A stretch of 64,000 nucleotides of DNA from Bacteroidales bacterium. Its GTDB lineage: Bacteria > Bacteroidota > Bacteroidia > Bacteroidales > Marinilabiliaceae. The notes below the pieces were generated by a model, which saw nothing but the letters and a program-made list of their open reading frames with translations, had not been told where the DNA came from and made no database searches. Below, in pieces: positions 27,675 to 35,931 of the stretch (positions within the stretch are counted from its first letter, which is position 1; every line of letters begins with the position of its first letter). The position numbers were made by a program, and so were the translations under genes. The DNA lies in the NCBI GenBank assembly GCA_900766825.1, contig CAAFWU010000016.1:39182-103181 (forward strand), given 5' to 3'.

Positions 27675-28100
27675 ATGTATTCCGATCCCAAAGAGTGCCT
27701 CTATTGCCAAAATAACGAGACACTGCACAATCTCATGATCGAGATCGCACACCTCAGTGTGTCGCGTGTCTTCCTCTTCAAGGAGCAGACCTATCGTGGT
27801 CGTTGTCTCGTTGCCTACGACGAGCACGTCAACGACCTCAACGAACTCTCCGACGAGAAACGCAATGCCTTTATGGCCGACGTAGCACGAGTTACCCGCG
27901 CCATGAGCAAAGCCTTCAATCCCGAGAAGATAAACTACGGTGCCTACTCCGACAAACTCTCACACCTACACTTCCACCTCGCCCCTAAGTATAAGGATGG
28001 ACCCGACTACGGTGGCACCTTCCAAATGAACCCTGGCAAGGTATACCTCACCGATGCTGAGTATCAAGAACTCATAGATAAAATCAAAGCCAACCTCTAA
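27675..28100 (+). CDS. HIT-family protein (nucleotide hydrolase/transferase)
   Basis: A 141-residue histidine-triad protein with the signature HLHFHLAP (about 108-115). A CLYCQ pair of cysteines near the N terminus suggests a zinc-binding turn as in other HIT proteins. The family hydrolyses nucleoside phosphoramidates or dinucleoside polyphosphates; the substrate is not known. It is a single gene ending in a perfect 15-base-pair hairpin. Confidence 0.9.
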   Translation: MYSDPKECLYCQNNETLHNLMIEIAHLSVSRVFLFKEQTYRGRCLVAYDEHVNDLNELSDEKRNAFMADVARVTRAMSKAFNPEKINYGAYSDKLSHLHFHLAPKYKDGPDYGGTFQMNPGKVYLTDAEYQELIDKIKANL

Positions 28101-28132
28101 GATTAGCTTCGTTTTTTCTTACCTACATAAAA

Positions 28133-28173
28133 CCAAAAGAGACTGCAGTCCATTAGATTGCAGTCTCTTTTGG
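28133..28173. terminator. Perfect hairpin between HIT and DUF1232 genes
   Basis: CCAAAAGAGACTGCA (28133-28147) pairs without mismatch with TGCAGTCTCTTTTGG (28159-28173). A-runs and T-runs inside the stem allow it to terminate in both directions between the convergent genes. Confidence 0.9.
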
Positions 28174-28261
28174 TATTTCAAAAAAGGTCTATTAATCTTT
28201 GGTCAAATCACCATTCGCCCCCCAATACCACATCGGTTTGCGGTTGCATATTTTCACTTTC

Positions 28262-28618
28262 TTATTCCAGTCCCAAATCCTTCTTCTTATCCTTAACCTT
28301 CTTCAATACCTCTGGCGTAATGCACTCACCCACAGTTTTTATAACAGCGTAGAGAGCTGCTGCGTCATCGGTGAATCCAAAAATGGGAGTGAAGTCTGGT
28401 ATAAGATCCATAGGAAGAATTAGGTAGCCCAGTGCGCCCATAATAATCGTCTTATACTTCATGGGTGTGTTGTCGTCTTGCAGCACATAGTATAGTTTAA
28501 GTGCAGGATCAATAACTACTGCTCCTGCTTTCTTAAGTACTGACCACAAGCCCGATTCCGAATAATTATCCGAATACACTTCCACATTCTCGGGTGCCTT
28601 TTGAGGTAAATTGCTCAT
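28262..28618 (-). CDS. DUF1232 (YkvA-like) membrane protein
   Basis: A 118-residue protein of the YkvA/DUF1232 family. The conserved core LGYLILPMDLIPDFTPIFGFTDD sits at about 65-87 (quoted motif centre: LPMDLIPDF) within a short hydrophobic hairpin; the ends are charged. The function of the family is unknown. Single gene, convergent with the HIT gene. The upstream gap to 28910 (292 bases) is AT-rich with no gene. Confidence 0.85.
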   Translation of the reverse strand: MSNLPQKAPENVEVYSDNYSESGLWSVLKKAGAVVIDPALKLYYVLQDDNTPMKYKTIIMGALGYLILPMDLIPDFTPIFGFTDDAAALYAVIKTVGECITPEVLKKVKDKKKDLGLE

Positions 28619-28910
28619 GGAGTTAAAGTATTAAATGTTGATGTTAACTAAAGTAACTAGTCTCAATAAATTTATAAAATTCCTTACTCTGTGCTTACCC
28701 AATAATGATACCAAAGTTCAAAACGCAGTCACATCAAATTTTGTTGCCTCTACTCAATTCTAACTTATATGCATAAGTGCCAATATCAGGCACAACCCTT
28801 GAAGATAAACTTTTTAGTATTATTCTCGTGTGATTGATTGAAATATTTGAAAGTATTGTGCTTTTGGTATAATTTTTGTTTGTTTATATCCAAACATTAA
28901 TAAAAAACTT

Positions 28911-29846
28911 ATGAAAACAACCTCCAATTACCGTGGTCTGGGTATGCCCAGAAACACAAACAGTCATAATCTTGTTATGACGTCTCTCCAAAGGGCGATT
29001 GCTAATCGTCTTCCTCAGCAATTTAATAAATGTGTGGCATGTGAAGTAACCGTCAAAGGACCATCTTCCGATATCGAACCCGATGTGTCGTTATGGAAAC
29101 ACGCCTATTATTCTGGTTGTGAACTGCAATATGAAGATTTGCTTCTTATTGTAGAAATTGTTCATACTTCAAAAAATCGTTCATACTCTACAGAAAGAAT
29201 AGGCTTAGCATTTAAAGGTTCGGCTACTTTGAAAGAGGCTTTTATGTATGATTACGACAAAAAAGTATGGTTTAAATTCCTCAGAGAACCTGAAGATAAA
29301 GCAAAAAAAACAGTAAGCAGTTGGAGTGAATTGCTAAATTGTGACCTTGCTACAATCCTAAAGGAAGAGATAGATCAAGAGTCTGCTCTTTTGGAAAATG
29401 ACGTTTTTCGAGTAGATAGTGAATGTCTCCAACTGTTCAACTATTTTAAGGCAAATCTTCTTATCAATTTTGGTAACTTGATCAGAAAACCCAATGTAGT
29501 TCAGCCTGATTATCTTTACTCGGATCCCCATGGAATTGAACCCTCAGTCACGCCCGTTCTATCTATTTGTGAAAAGGCCTCATTTGTAAATAATAAGCTT
29601 CGATTCGAGTCGCCATATTTAATAGTTGACATGATTGTTTCTACCGCCAATTCTCTTGGTTCAAATAACGCTGTTGCCCGAGCCATGAAATATCAGCAAA
29701 CAATACAAGAAGGCTTTGTTTTCAACTGCCACACAAAAACGTGGTATAGACTAACCCGAAAATCGAATTCCCGCGATTTCATAATCGAAAATTCAGATTG
29801 GTGCCGAACGTATAGAGTGCACCTTAACAGGTTCTTAGCACTGTGA
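28911..29846 (+). CDS. Tandem Uma2-like (PD-(D/E)XK fold) protein
   Basis: A 311-residue protein made of two related halves. Half one has EPDV (P57-D58), LLLIVEIVHTS with E82, K102 and FMYDYDKKVWFKF. Half two has QPD (P199-D200), PYLIVDMIVST with D240 in place of the glutamate, K260 and FVFNCHTKTWYRL. From E82/D240 onward the halves align at a constant 158-residue offset. This is the pattern of Uma2/DUF820 putative endonuclease domains; the second copy may be weakened by the E-to-D change. The gene is AT-rich relative to its surroundings and isolated, suggesting transfer. Domain identity is my reading of motifs, not a search result. Confidence 0.6.
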   Translation: MKTTSNYRGLGMPRNTNSHNLVMTSLQRAIANRLPQQFNKCVACEVTVKGPSSDIEPDVSLWKHAYYSGCELQYEDLLLIVEIVHTSKNRSYSTERIGLAFKGSATLKEAFMYDYDKKVWFKFLREPEDKAKKTVSSWSELLNCDLATILKEEIDQESALLENDVFRVDSECLQLFNYFKANLLINFGNLIRKPNVVQPDYLYSDPHGIEPSVTPVLSICEKASFVNNKLRFESPYLIVDMIVSTANSLGSNNAVARAMKYQQTIQEGFVFNCHTKTWYRLTRKSNSRDFIIENSDWCRTYRVHLNRFLAL

Positions 29847-29865
29847 TATAGAAATTTAAATATAT

Positions 29866-29904
29866 TGAGTTCGAGACGATTAATCTCGGGCTCCTTCTGT
29901 TTTT
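29866..29904 (+). terminator. Probable terminator of the Uma2-like gene
   Basis: GAG...GAGA pairs with TCTC...CTC around CGATTAA, followed by a T-rich stretch. The stem is short and interrupted. Confidence 0.5.
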
Positions 29905-30171
29905 AGAGCATTAGTTATAAAAATCTCTCATAGTGTTGAGTTTTGCATTCATCCTCCACGTCTCTTATCTCTCTTTGAACTCCTTCTTTTTGTTGGCTTC
30001 GGCATCTATTCAAATATCTCTTGAAGTCTATCTTATGTCGTTTCTTTCTGTTTATGACGAGAAATGGTCAAAACTTGTCATAAAACGTACTTTATTCTCG
30101 ACTATACTGCATATTTTTCCAAAAACTCCAAAATTCATTCAATCAAAACAGCATAATATCTAAAACTTCAT
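29905..30171. other. Intergenic stretch upstream of tmRNA
   Basis: AT-rich with no supported gene; the frame at 29933-30163 is short, T-rich and lacks any family resemblance. Confidence 0.4.
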
Positions 30172-30179
30172 TAACTTTG
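30172..30179 (+). promoter_or_regulatory. -7 box of the tmRNA gene
   Basis: TAACTTTG lies 24 bases upstream of the mature tmRNA 5' end, consistent with a short precursor removed by RNase P. No good -33 match is seen. Confidence 0.6.
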
Positions 30180-30203
30180 TCCACGTTATGTACCATACAC
30201 AAT

Positions 30204-30601
30204 GGGGCTGAACTGGATTCGACAGCGTTGCAAAGTGGTACGTAAGCATGCAGAGCATCGGTATGCTGGCTCTTTAATCTCGGGTACTAACCTATAACTG
30301 GCAACAATTCTTACGCTCTCGCTGCTTAATCGAATAATAGTAGATTAGCTTCATCCTTACCACAGTGGTTTGGACGAGACGTCTCCCAAATGCCCTCTCC
30401 TCGAGGCGGTTTGAGATGGAGGCGCAGATAAATCGAGGATAGCCTGCGGCGTGCTCCTCGCCAAGGGCGAAATTCTAAAGAGATAAGGTGAGGCAATGGG
30501 CGCCATCTCCCAAACCCCACTCGAAAATCAATAGCTGGATAAGCATGTAGAAAGCGTATGACTTCAATGTTTGGACTGGGGTTCGATCCCCCACAGCTCC
30601 A
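30204..30601 (+). ncRNA. ssrA: tmRNA (ssrA)
   Basis: The 5' end GGGGCTGAACTGGATTCGACAG and the 3' end GGGGTTCGATCCCCCACAGCTCC plus A close the tRNA-like domain (GGGGCTG with CAGCTCC); only 20 bases or fewer are needed to recognise each: GGGGCTGAACTGGATTCGAC. The tag frame runs from GGC 30300 to TAA 30327-30329 and encodes GNNSYALAA, ending in the ALAA proteolysis signal. The base after the acceptor A is CTT, so CCA is added after transcription. tmRNA rescues stalled ribosomes with SmpB. Length is 398 nucleotides. Confidence 0.95.
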
Positions 30602-30607
30602 CTTCTT

Positions 30608-30662
30608 CTGCGGATTGGCTGTGCTTGCATATCAGGTGCAATACCATGTGCCGCAGCTTTTT
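30608..30662 (+). terminator. Terminator of tmRNA
   Basis: CTGCGG (30608-30613) pairs with CCGCAG (30651-30656), with further inner pairing (GTGC/GTGCA region), followed by CTTTTTC. Confidence 0.7.
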
Positions 30663-30925
30663 CTGTTGACAATGTAATCTTTGGCTGTTGCGCTCCACGC
30701 TCAGCCTTTTTTTGTGCCCTTTACGCAACTCCTTTGTTTGTTTCTCTCGAAAAGGTTCTTATTTTTGTGTTATCTTAAGTTTTTTGTTAGGTTGTGCTCA
30801 TTGCGTGTAGTGCACATATTCCTATATCTTAAGATTCTACGCATCTGCTATCCCGTTCAATTCTGTTGAAGTCTTTCTTTTAGAACGGATTAGTACAAAC
30901 TTTTTTTATCTCATTTTATTACCCT
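30663..30925. other. Intergenic stretch before the acyltransferase remnant
   Basis: T-rich DNA with no supported gene. Confidence 0.4.
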
Positions 30926-31102
30926 ATGGACAACAAACGTCTTCCGTGGCACGACGTGGCCAAGGCTTTGGCCATGATTGCTGTAGTCTTTAGTCCTGAG
31001 TTCGCTTCTGTCAGCCCACTTGTTGCAATCGGCAGTTCGTTCATGTTGCCCCTCTTCTTTGTCTGCTCGGGCTATTGCATCTCTGCTGGCAAATCCAAAT
31101 AA
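30926..31102 (+). pseudogene. N-terminal remnant of an acyltransferase-3 family membrane protein
   Basis: This 58-residue frame starts with an ATG and reads MDNKRLPWHDVAKALAMIAV and, near its end, SFMLPLFFVCSGYCISAG. These are the first two conserved segments of acyltransferase-3 (O-acetyltransferase) proteins, which are normally above 300 residues. A TAA follows immediately and no continuation is found in any frame before the glycosyltransferase at 31146. It is most likely the debris of a surface-glycan modification gene, in keeping with the two glycosyltransferases next to it. Confidence 0.6.
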
Positions 31103-31145
31103 TTACTCATCTTGTCTTTCTCTTTTGATTCTCTACTCCCCGTAT

Positions 31146-32291
31146 ATGAAAATTCTCCACTCTGGTACCTTCGATTCCAATGCAGGAGGTCCCGCCATGA
31201 GCACATACCTAACCCTCAAAGGGTTACGAGACCGCGGCATAGATGCCGAACTCATCTCTTTCCCACTCTCACAAGGTGGCAAGCTCCGTGGTCAGGAGGT
31301 CCCCATTCACTACACCCCAGCCCCCTCTGTCCCCAAGTTTGGCTACGCCCCCAAACTCCGTAAAGACATACGAGCCTTGGGTCCTTACGACATCTATCAT
31401 GCCCAAGGCATTTGGCTATACAATACCTACGCCCTCGTCGACGAAGCCCGTCTTGCCAACCGACCCTACCTCATCACTCCCCGAGGCATGCTCTACCCTC
31501 AAGACATTGCTAAATCCAATGCCTTCTTCAAAAAACTCTCGCTCCGTATCCGACTGCTACGCGACCTCAACCGTGCCGCATGTGTCCAAGTCACCTGCAC
31601 CGATGAGATGACCCACTGCCGCAACCTTGGCATCACCGCACCCATAGCCGTAATCCCCAACCCAGTAGAAATCAAAGACTCACCATATCATAAGGAGGAT
31701 AGCATATTCCGTTTGGGTTACCTCGGTCGTCTCTCTCCCCGCAAAAACGTCGAGGGTCTCATCCGAGCCTTTGCTGCCCTTGGTAATCGAGCCCAGAATG
31801 CCGAGCTCCTTATAATAGGCGGTGGCGACGATGCCTACGAAGCCTCCCTACGTGCCGAGGTCGAACGTCTTGGTCTCAAGAACGTACGCTTTGCTGGCTT
31901 CCTCAATGGCGATGAGAAAGACCGTGCCCTCGCCTCATGCTCTGTTCTGGTCATGCCAAGCGAATTCGAGAACCTTGGCAATGTGGTCCTTGAGGGGCTC
32001 GTCCGCCACATTCCATGCATTGCCACCACGGGCAGCCCTTGGCAAGAACTCAACGATCGTCATTGCGGATGGTGGGTCAATTTTTCACAAGAGGACATAA
32101 ACCGTGCTGTTAGCGAAGCCCTAAATACCCCCATTGAGACCCTAACCGCCATGGGCACCAATGGTCGCAAACTCATGGAAGAGCGATACTCAGTCGAGGC
32201 TGTGGTCCAATCTTTCGAGCAACTCTATAAATGGATTCTAAATCAAGCTCCTAAGCCCGAGTTTGTGTTTGAAAATAGGGGGGGTATGTAG
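31146..32291 (+). CDS. Glycosyltransferase family 4
   Basis: A 381-residue GT-B glycosyltransferase. The N-terminal half begins MKILHSGTFDSNAGGPAMST, a typical glycine-rich acceptor-side loop; the C-terminal half has GYLGRLSPRKNVEGLIRAF and the nucleotide-sugar EX7E-type motif MPSEFENLGNVVLEGL. It probably adds a sugar to a surface polysaccharide. ATG 31146 is chosen over an upstream extension from 31020 that overlaps the acyltransferase remnant. The gene ends in a G7 run (32278-32284): a one-base gain would extend the protein by about 25 residues to a TGA that overlaps the start of the next gene. Confidence 0.9.
   Translation: MKILHSGTFDSNAGGPAMSTYLTLKGLRDRGIDAELISFPLSQGGKLRGQEVPIHYTPAPSVPKFGYAPKLRKDIRALGPYDIYHAQGIWLYNTYALVDEARLANRPYLITPRGMLYPQDIAKSNAFFKKLSLRIRLLRDLNRAACVQVTCTDEMTHCRNLGITAPIAVIPNPVEIKDSPYHKEDSIFRLGYLGRLSPRKNVEGLIRAFAALGNRAQNAELLIIGGGDDAYEASLRAEVERLGLKNVRFAGFLNGDEKDRALASCSVLVMPSEFENLGNVVLEGLVRHIPCIATTGSPWQELNDRHCGWWVNFSQEDINRAVSEALNTPIETLTAMGTNGRKLMEERYSVEAVVQSFEQLYKWILNQAPKPEFVFENRGGM
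32278..32284 (+). repeat. Poly-G tract (G7) at the 3' end of the first GT4 gene
   Basis: Seven G precede the last codon (ATG TAG). Adding one G removes this stop and keeps the frame open through the spacer to TGA within the ATGATG start of the next gene. Confidence 0.75.
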
Positions 32292-32355
32292 TTGAAATAC
32301 AAATAGTTGCGTGTGTATATAGCCGACACGCTACCTTTACAGAAAGGAGGGCAGC

Positions 32356-33474
32356 ATGATGCGAGTCCTCCACTACATTCCCTCCATCGACCGCTCCTCT
32401 GGCGGTGTCGGTGTCTATATGCAGTTGCTTGCCAAAGGATTAGGTCAACTATGCGATCTCCACGTCATCACCCACCACTCAGCCGACGAATACGCCCTGC
32501 CCAACTGCACCCTCCACTACATTGACCCCAAGTGGCTCCCTTGGAACAATTGCAAAAGCCAGTTTGTTGCTCTGCTCCAACAGTTAAATCCAGATGTTGT
32601 CCATGTAAACTGCTGCTGGACCCCGCTCTGTTCCCTCATAGCCTTATGGACAAAAGCGTTAGGCAAAAAGGTAGTCTATACACCCCATGGCATGTTAGAA
32701 CCCTGGATTCTCCGTAGGCACTACTACACTCGCAAACTCCCCGCCATTCTCCTCTACCAGCGCCGAGCCATACGCAAAGCCGATGTTCTGCATGCCACTG
32801 CCGACAGTGAGAAACAAAACCTACTCCGCCTTGGTTGGAACCCCAACGTGGACATTGTTGGCAACTGCGTTGATGTCAACACCATAGCCATGAAAACCTC
32901 GTGGCAACGCACCCGTACCATCCTATTTCTTAGCCGCGTCCATGTCAAGAAAGGCATCAACTTCCTAATCGAAGCCCTTAGTCAAATCACTCATTCTGCC
33001 AATCCTAATGCCGCCAACATTGCCAAAGTCCAAATAGCTGGTCCTGGCGACGAAGCCTACGTTGCCGAACTCCGTATTCTGGCTCAACAACTTGGTGTGG
33101 CCGACAAAGTTGAGTTCCTTGGTCCAGTCTTTGGAGACAAAAAGTACGAACTCTTCCGCTCGGCCGATTGCTTCGTCTTGCCCACCCACTCCGAAAACTT
33201 TGGCATTGTGGTCACCGAAGCTCTGGCCTGCGGAACGCCCGTCATCACCACCCAAGGCACCCCGTGGAGCGAACTACCCACAGCCCATTGCGGTTGGTGG
33301 ACCGAAATAGGCACAGCCCCCACTGCCGAAGCCCTAACTCAGTTCCTCGCCCTCTCCCCAAATCAGATAGAGACCATGGGTCGCAATGGCCGTCGTCTGG
33401 TCGAAGAGAAGTACTCGTGCCAAATTATTGCCCAGCAAATGATGAGCCTCTACAACCAACTCTTGGCTCGTTAA
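32356..33474 (+). CDS. Glycosyltransferase family 4
   Basis: A 372-residue GT4 related in sequence to the gene before it (GRNGRRLVEEKYS here, GTNGRKLMEERYS there; TQGTPWSELPTAHCGWW here, TTGSPWQELNDRHCGWW there), so the pair arose by duplication. N-terminal SSGGVGVYMQLLAKGL and C-terminal LPTHSENFGIVVTEALACGT motifs are intact. An unusually clear Shine-Dalgarno sequence, AAAGGAGGG, precedes the ATG at 32356. The likely role is assembly of the same surface polysaccharide. Confidence 0.9.
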   Translation: MMRVLHYIPSIDRSSGGVGVYMQLLAKGLGQLCDLHVITHHSADEYALPNCTLHYIDPKWLPWNNCKSQFVALLQQLNPDVVHVNCCWTPLCSLIALWTKALGKKVVYTPHGMLEPWILRRHYYTRKLPAILLYQRRAIRKADVLHATADSEKQNLLRLGWNPNVDIVGNCVDVNTIAMKTSWQRTRTILFLSRVHVKKGINFLIEALSQITHSANPNAANIAKVQIAGPGDEAYVAELRILAQQLGVADKVEFLGPVFGDKKYELFRSADCFVLPTHSENFGIVVTEALACGTPVITTQGTPWSELPTAHCGWWTEIGTAPTAEALTQFLALSPNQIETMGRNGRRLVEEKYSCQIIAQQMMSLYNQLLAR

Positions 33475-33661
33475 CCCATCTTGCAACTTTTGTGCATTTT
33501 AGGAACTCTTTTTGTCCAAATTGTCCTAAGTGATAATACTTTCTGTTCAATATATTCCCAAGTTTGTTCCGTAGCAAATAGTCTTAATACAAACAGAAAA
33601 TTTTTGAGGAATTTTTGAACACAAACCAGCATCTTAATTGTAATACTTTTGTAAAGATCAT

Positions 33662-33694
33662 CCGAGGCACAGACTCCCCTCGGGCGGTCTTTTC
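33662..33694 (+). terminator. Terminator of the glycosyltransferase pair
   Basis: CCGAGG (33662-33667) pairs with CCTCGG (33678-33683), and the outer GAC/GTC word is followed by TTTTC. It lies 190 bases after the stop codon, with AT-rich non-coding DNA between. Confidence 0.6.
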
Positions 33695-33722
33695 TTCATT
33701 ACAATAGACAACAAAAGTATTA

Positions 33723-34553
33723 ATGCAGTTTTTTATGAGGAAATGCCGAAAGTGTTTCACTGCCCTTTGGGCTCTTACACTCTCCTTTGCATTCGTAGCT
33801 TGTGATGCTTTCGACTACCATCCCTATTGCGTTGATATAAGCGGACCTACGGATATCAACGCCCGCAACGCCCAATGCATTGCCCAGTTAACTCAGGGAA
33901 TGACCGCCTTCCGTTTTGCTTTTATTTCCGACACCCAGCGATGGTACGATGAGACCGAGGACATGGTGCGCGATATCAACCGTAGGACCGATCTCGACTT
34001 TGTTATCCATGGTGGCGATTTTACCGACTTTGGCATCAATGACGAGTTCCTTTGGCAACGAGATATCCTCGAGGAACTCAACGTCCCATACGTTTCAGTC
34101 ATTGGCAACCACGACTGTTTGGCCACTGGCAAGCAGAGCTACCAGCGCATCTGGGGTCCTCTAAATTGGAGTTTTTCTGCTGGCGATGTCCATTTTGTCT
34201 GCCTCAACACCAATGCTTTGGAGTTCGACTATTCTATGCCCGTGCCCGATATGGATTTTATTGAGAGTGAGATCGTTAACTTTCCCGACTCTTGCTCCCG
34301 CTCCCTGATTGTAGCCCACAGTATGCCAGGCGACGAGCAGTTTAACAACAACCTCTCTCGCTACTATCATGCCATGATTAAGGCCCTCCCTGGCATCCTC
34401 TGTAGCATCAGTGGTCACGTCCACGCCATCAAGCACGAGGACCTCTTCGGCGATGGTTTCATATACCACTCCACCACTTGTGCCAAAGATCGCCAATATT
34501 TAATTTTTGACATTTCTGACAATGGATATAGCTATGAGACTGTCAGCTTCTAA
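33723..34553 (+). CDS. Calcineurin-like metallophosphoesterase lipoprotein
   Basis: A 276-residue protein with a lipoprotein signal (LSFAFVAC) and the full set of dimetal phosphoesterase motifs: FISDTQ (D-x-H variant), IHGGDFTD, GNHD, AHSMPGD and GHVH. It hydrolyses a phosphate ester outside the cytoplasm; the substrate is unknown. In the first motif the usual histidine is replaced (SDTQ), as in some periplasmic members. It overlaps the following small outer-membrane gene. Confidence 0.88.
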   Translation: MQFFMRKCRKCFTALWALTLSFAFVACDAFDYHPYCVDISGPTDINARNAQCIAQLTQGMTAFRFAFISDTQRWYDETEDMVRDINRRTDLDFVIHGGDFTDFGINDEFLWQRDILEELNVPYVSVIGNHDCLATGKQSYQRIWGPLNWSFSAGDVHFVCLNTNALEFDYSMPVPDMDFIESEIVNFPDSCSRSLIVAHSMPGDEQFNNNLSRYYHAMIKALPGILCSISGHVHAIKHEDLFGDGFIYHSTTCAKDRQYLIFDISDNGYSYETVSF

Positions 34554-35226
34554 CACCTTGATCCTTAAATTGTTCCTTGTGTCGCTTGTGGCAATATTGG
34601 TTCCCTCCAATACACTTGCTCTCCTAAAACCCGACACCCTATATGCCGATCAGGGTAAGACTATCTACGACGTCCGAGTGGAAAAATACGTCAACAACTA
34701 CAATGCCTTCATTCCCCACTATACCAAAATTCAGTATGCTGGATGCATCGGCATGATGTCCATAGGTTTGGGTTGGGACTATGGTAAAAATCGCAGATGG
34801 GAGACCGACTTCCTCATGGGCTTCGTGCCGCGTTTCGAGAGCAACCGTGCCAAACTCACCTTCACCCTCCGCGAATGTTTTATGCCATGGGAGATCAATC
34901 TCCGTCAGTCCATTGTCTCCTTCCACCCCTTTCGTGTCTCGCTTGGCGTCAACTCCATCGTTGGCCATGAGTTTTGGAACAAGAACCCCAGCCGATACCC
35001 CAATGGATACTACTTTTTCTCCACTAAGTTCCATATTGTGGGCACCTTAGGTCAACAGTGGACAGTGAATATCAGCGAACCCAAGCGCCGTGCATGGCGT
35101 GCCATAGGTTTCTATTACGACCTCTGCACCAGCGACCCCTATGTACTCAGTGGCTTCGGTAACCGCGCCATCGGCTTCAAAGACATTTTCAGCCTCTCCC
35201 TCGGTCTCAAATTGTTAATCATTTAG
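34522..35226 (+). CDS. Small outer-membrane beta-barrel candidate
   Basis: A 234-residue protein with an N-terminal signal peptide (LILKLFLVSLVAILVPSNT) and alternating hydrophobic/aromatic strands that suggest a porin-like barrel, ending in a short hydrophobic strand (LGLKLLII). No family is recognised. ATG 34522 overlaps the preceding phosphoesterase gene by 32 bases; ATG 34534 is an equally good start. Overlap implies co-translation, so the two may form an envelope module. Confidence 0.65.
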   Translation: MDIAMRLSASNTLILKLFLVSLVAILVPSNTLALLKPDTLYADQGKTIYDVRVEKYVNNYNAFIPHYTKIQYAGCIGMMSIGLGWDYGKNRRWETDFLMGFVPRFESNRAKLTFTLRECFMPWEINLRQSIVSFHPFRVSLGVNSIVGHEFWNKNPSRYPNGYYFFSTKFHIVGTLGQQWTVNISEPKRRAWRAIGFYYDLCTSDPYVLSGFGNRAIGFKDIFSLSLGLKLLII

Positions 35227-35524
35227 TACAGTTTTCTGTCTCATAGCCCAGGCTAACCACCTGAGTCTTTTTTTTCGCAAAGTTTCTCTTTAATCCAATC
35301 ACATTCCATCGAAGACATATTTCGTCATTAAAATCCACTCGTCTCTTGTCTTTAGTCAAAAAATATTAATTCTTGTAATACAATCTCTTTGTTGTTGTGA
35401 TTGTGTTTTCTTTTATGTTATAACCTTGGATTTTCTTATTGGTTGATTATCAGCAGTATATATTTTACTTTTAATTTACGATTGATACGAAATTAAAATT
35501 TTCCTTAAAAAATTTATTGAAATA
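35227..35524. other. Intergenic stretch before the sRNA candidate
   Basis: AT-rich DNA without a gene. A weak hairpin near 35245-35275 followed by eight T may terminate the preceding operon. Confidence 0.4.
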
Positions 35525-35556
35525 TTTGGTCGATTAGATAATAAGTGCTAATATTG
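35525..35556 (+). promoter_or_regulatory. Promoter of the small RNA candidate
   Basis: TTTG (35525-35528), a 20-base spacer and TAATATTG (35549-35556) fit the Bacteroidota promoter with one mismatch in the -7 box. No open frame follows before the terminator. Confidence 0.6.
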
Positions 35557-35561
35557 CAGTG

Positions 35562-35706
35562 TAAAGAATGAGAGTCAATGTAGTTCCACTTATACACAAG
35601 TGGCACATTTGACGCATCCCGTTGTGACAACGGGCCCATTTTCATCTGTTGTTGTCTATTGTTGATTAAAGCCCCGTCACCGCTCGTGGCAGGGCTTTAA
35701 TTTTTT
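35562..35706 (+). ncRNA. Candidate small RNA with three stem-loops
   Basis: Between a promoter and an intrinsic terminator lies about 145 nucleotides without a coding frame. Stem-loop 1: CCACTT/AAGTGG (35586-35603). Stem-loop 2: CCCGTTG/CAACGGG with a three-base loop (35618-35634). Stem-loop 3, the terminator: TTAAAGCCC/GGGCTTTAA (35666-35700) followed by six T. It precedes the hybrid sensor gene by 225 bases on the same strand but ends in its own terminator, so it is a free RNA and not a leader. I do not recognise a known family. Confidence 0.55.
35666..35706 (+). terminator. Intrinsic terminator of the small RNA candidate
   Basis: Nine perfect pairs, TTAAAGCCC (35666-35674) with GGGCTTTAA (35692-35700), followed by TTTTTT. 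Confidence 0.9.
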
Positions 35707-35910
35707 CTAGTAAGATACCTTAATTAGCTGACATTTAATGTTTAAACCTTTCTATCTTGAAGTTCTTTCTTTGAACTTAAGTCTCTTACATCGAGCTGTA
35801 TATTAACTAATTCTTAAAACTATAATATACCACAATTTCTCTCCCTACTCTTTCTTTATTTAGGTTTTTTATGGCAATGTCGAATAGTGCGAATTGAAAC
35901 CGAATTTTAC

Positions 35911-35918
35911 TAAATTTG
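35911..35918 (+). promoter_or_regulatory. -7 box of the hybrid two-component gene
   Basis: TAAATTTG is an exact TAnnTTTG match, 13 bases before ATG 35932. A -33 element is not clear. Confidence 0.6.
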
Positions 35919-35931
35919 CGCTTATTTACGT

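Noticed and set aside
35562..35931. Small RNA region as a riboswitch or leader of the hybrid sensor gene
   Set aside because: A strong terminator ends the structure and the sensor gene has its own -7 box at 35911; no known riboswitch motif seen.
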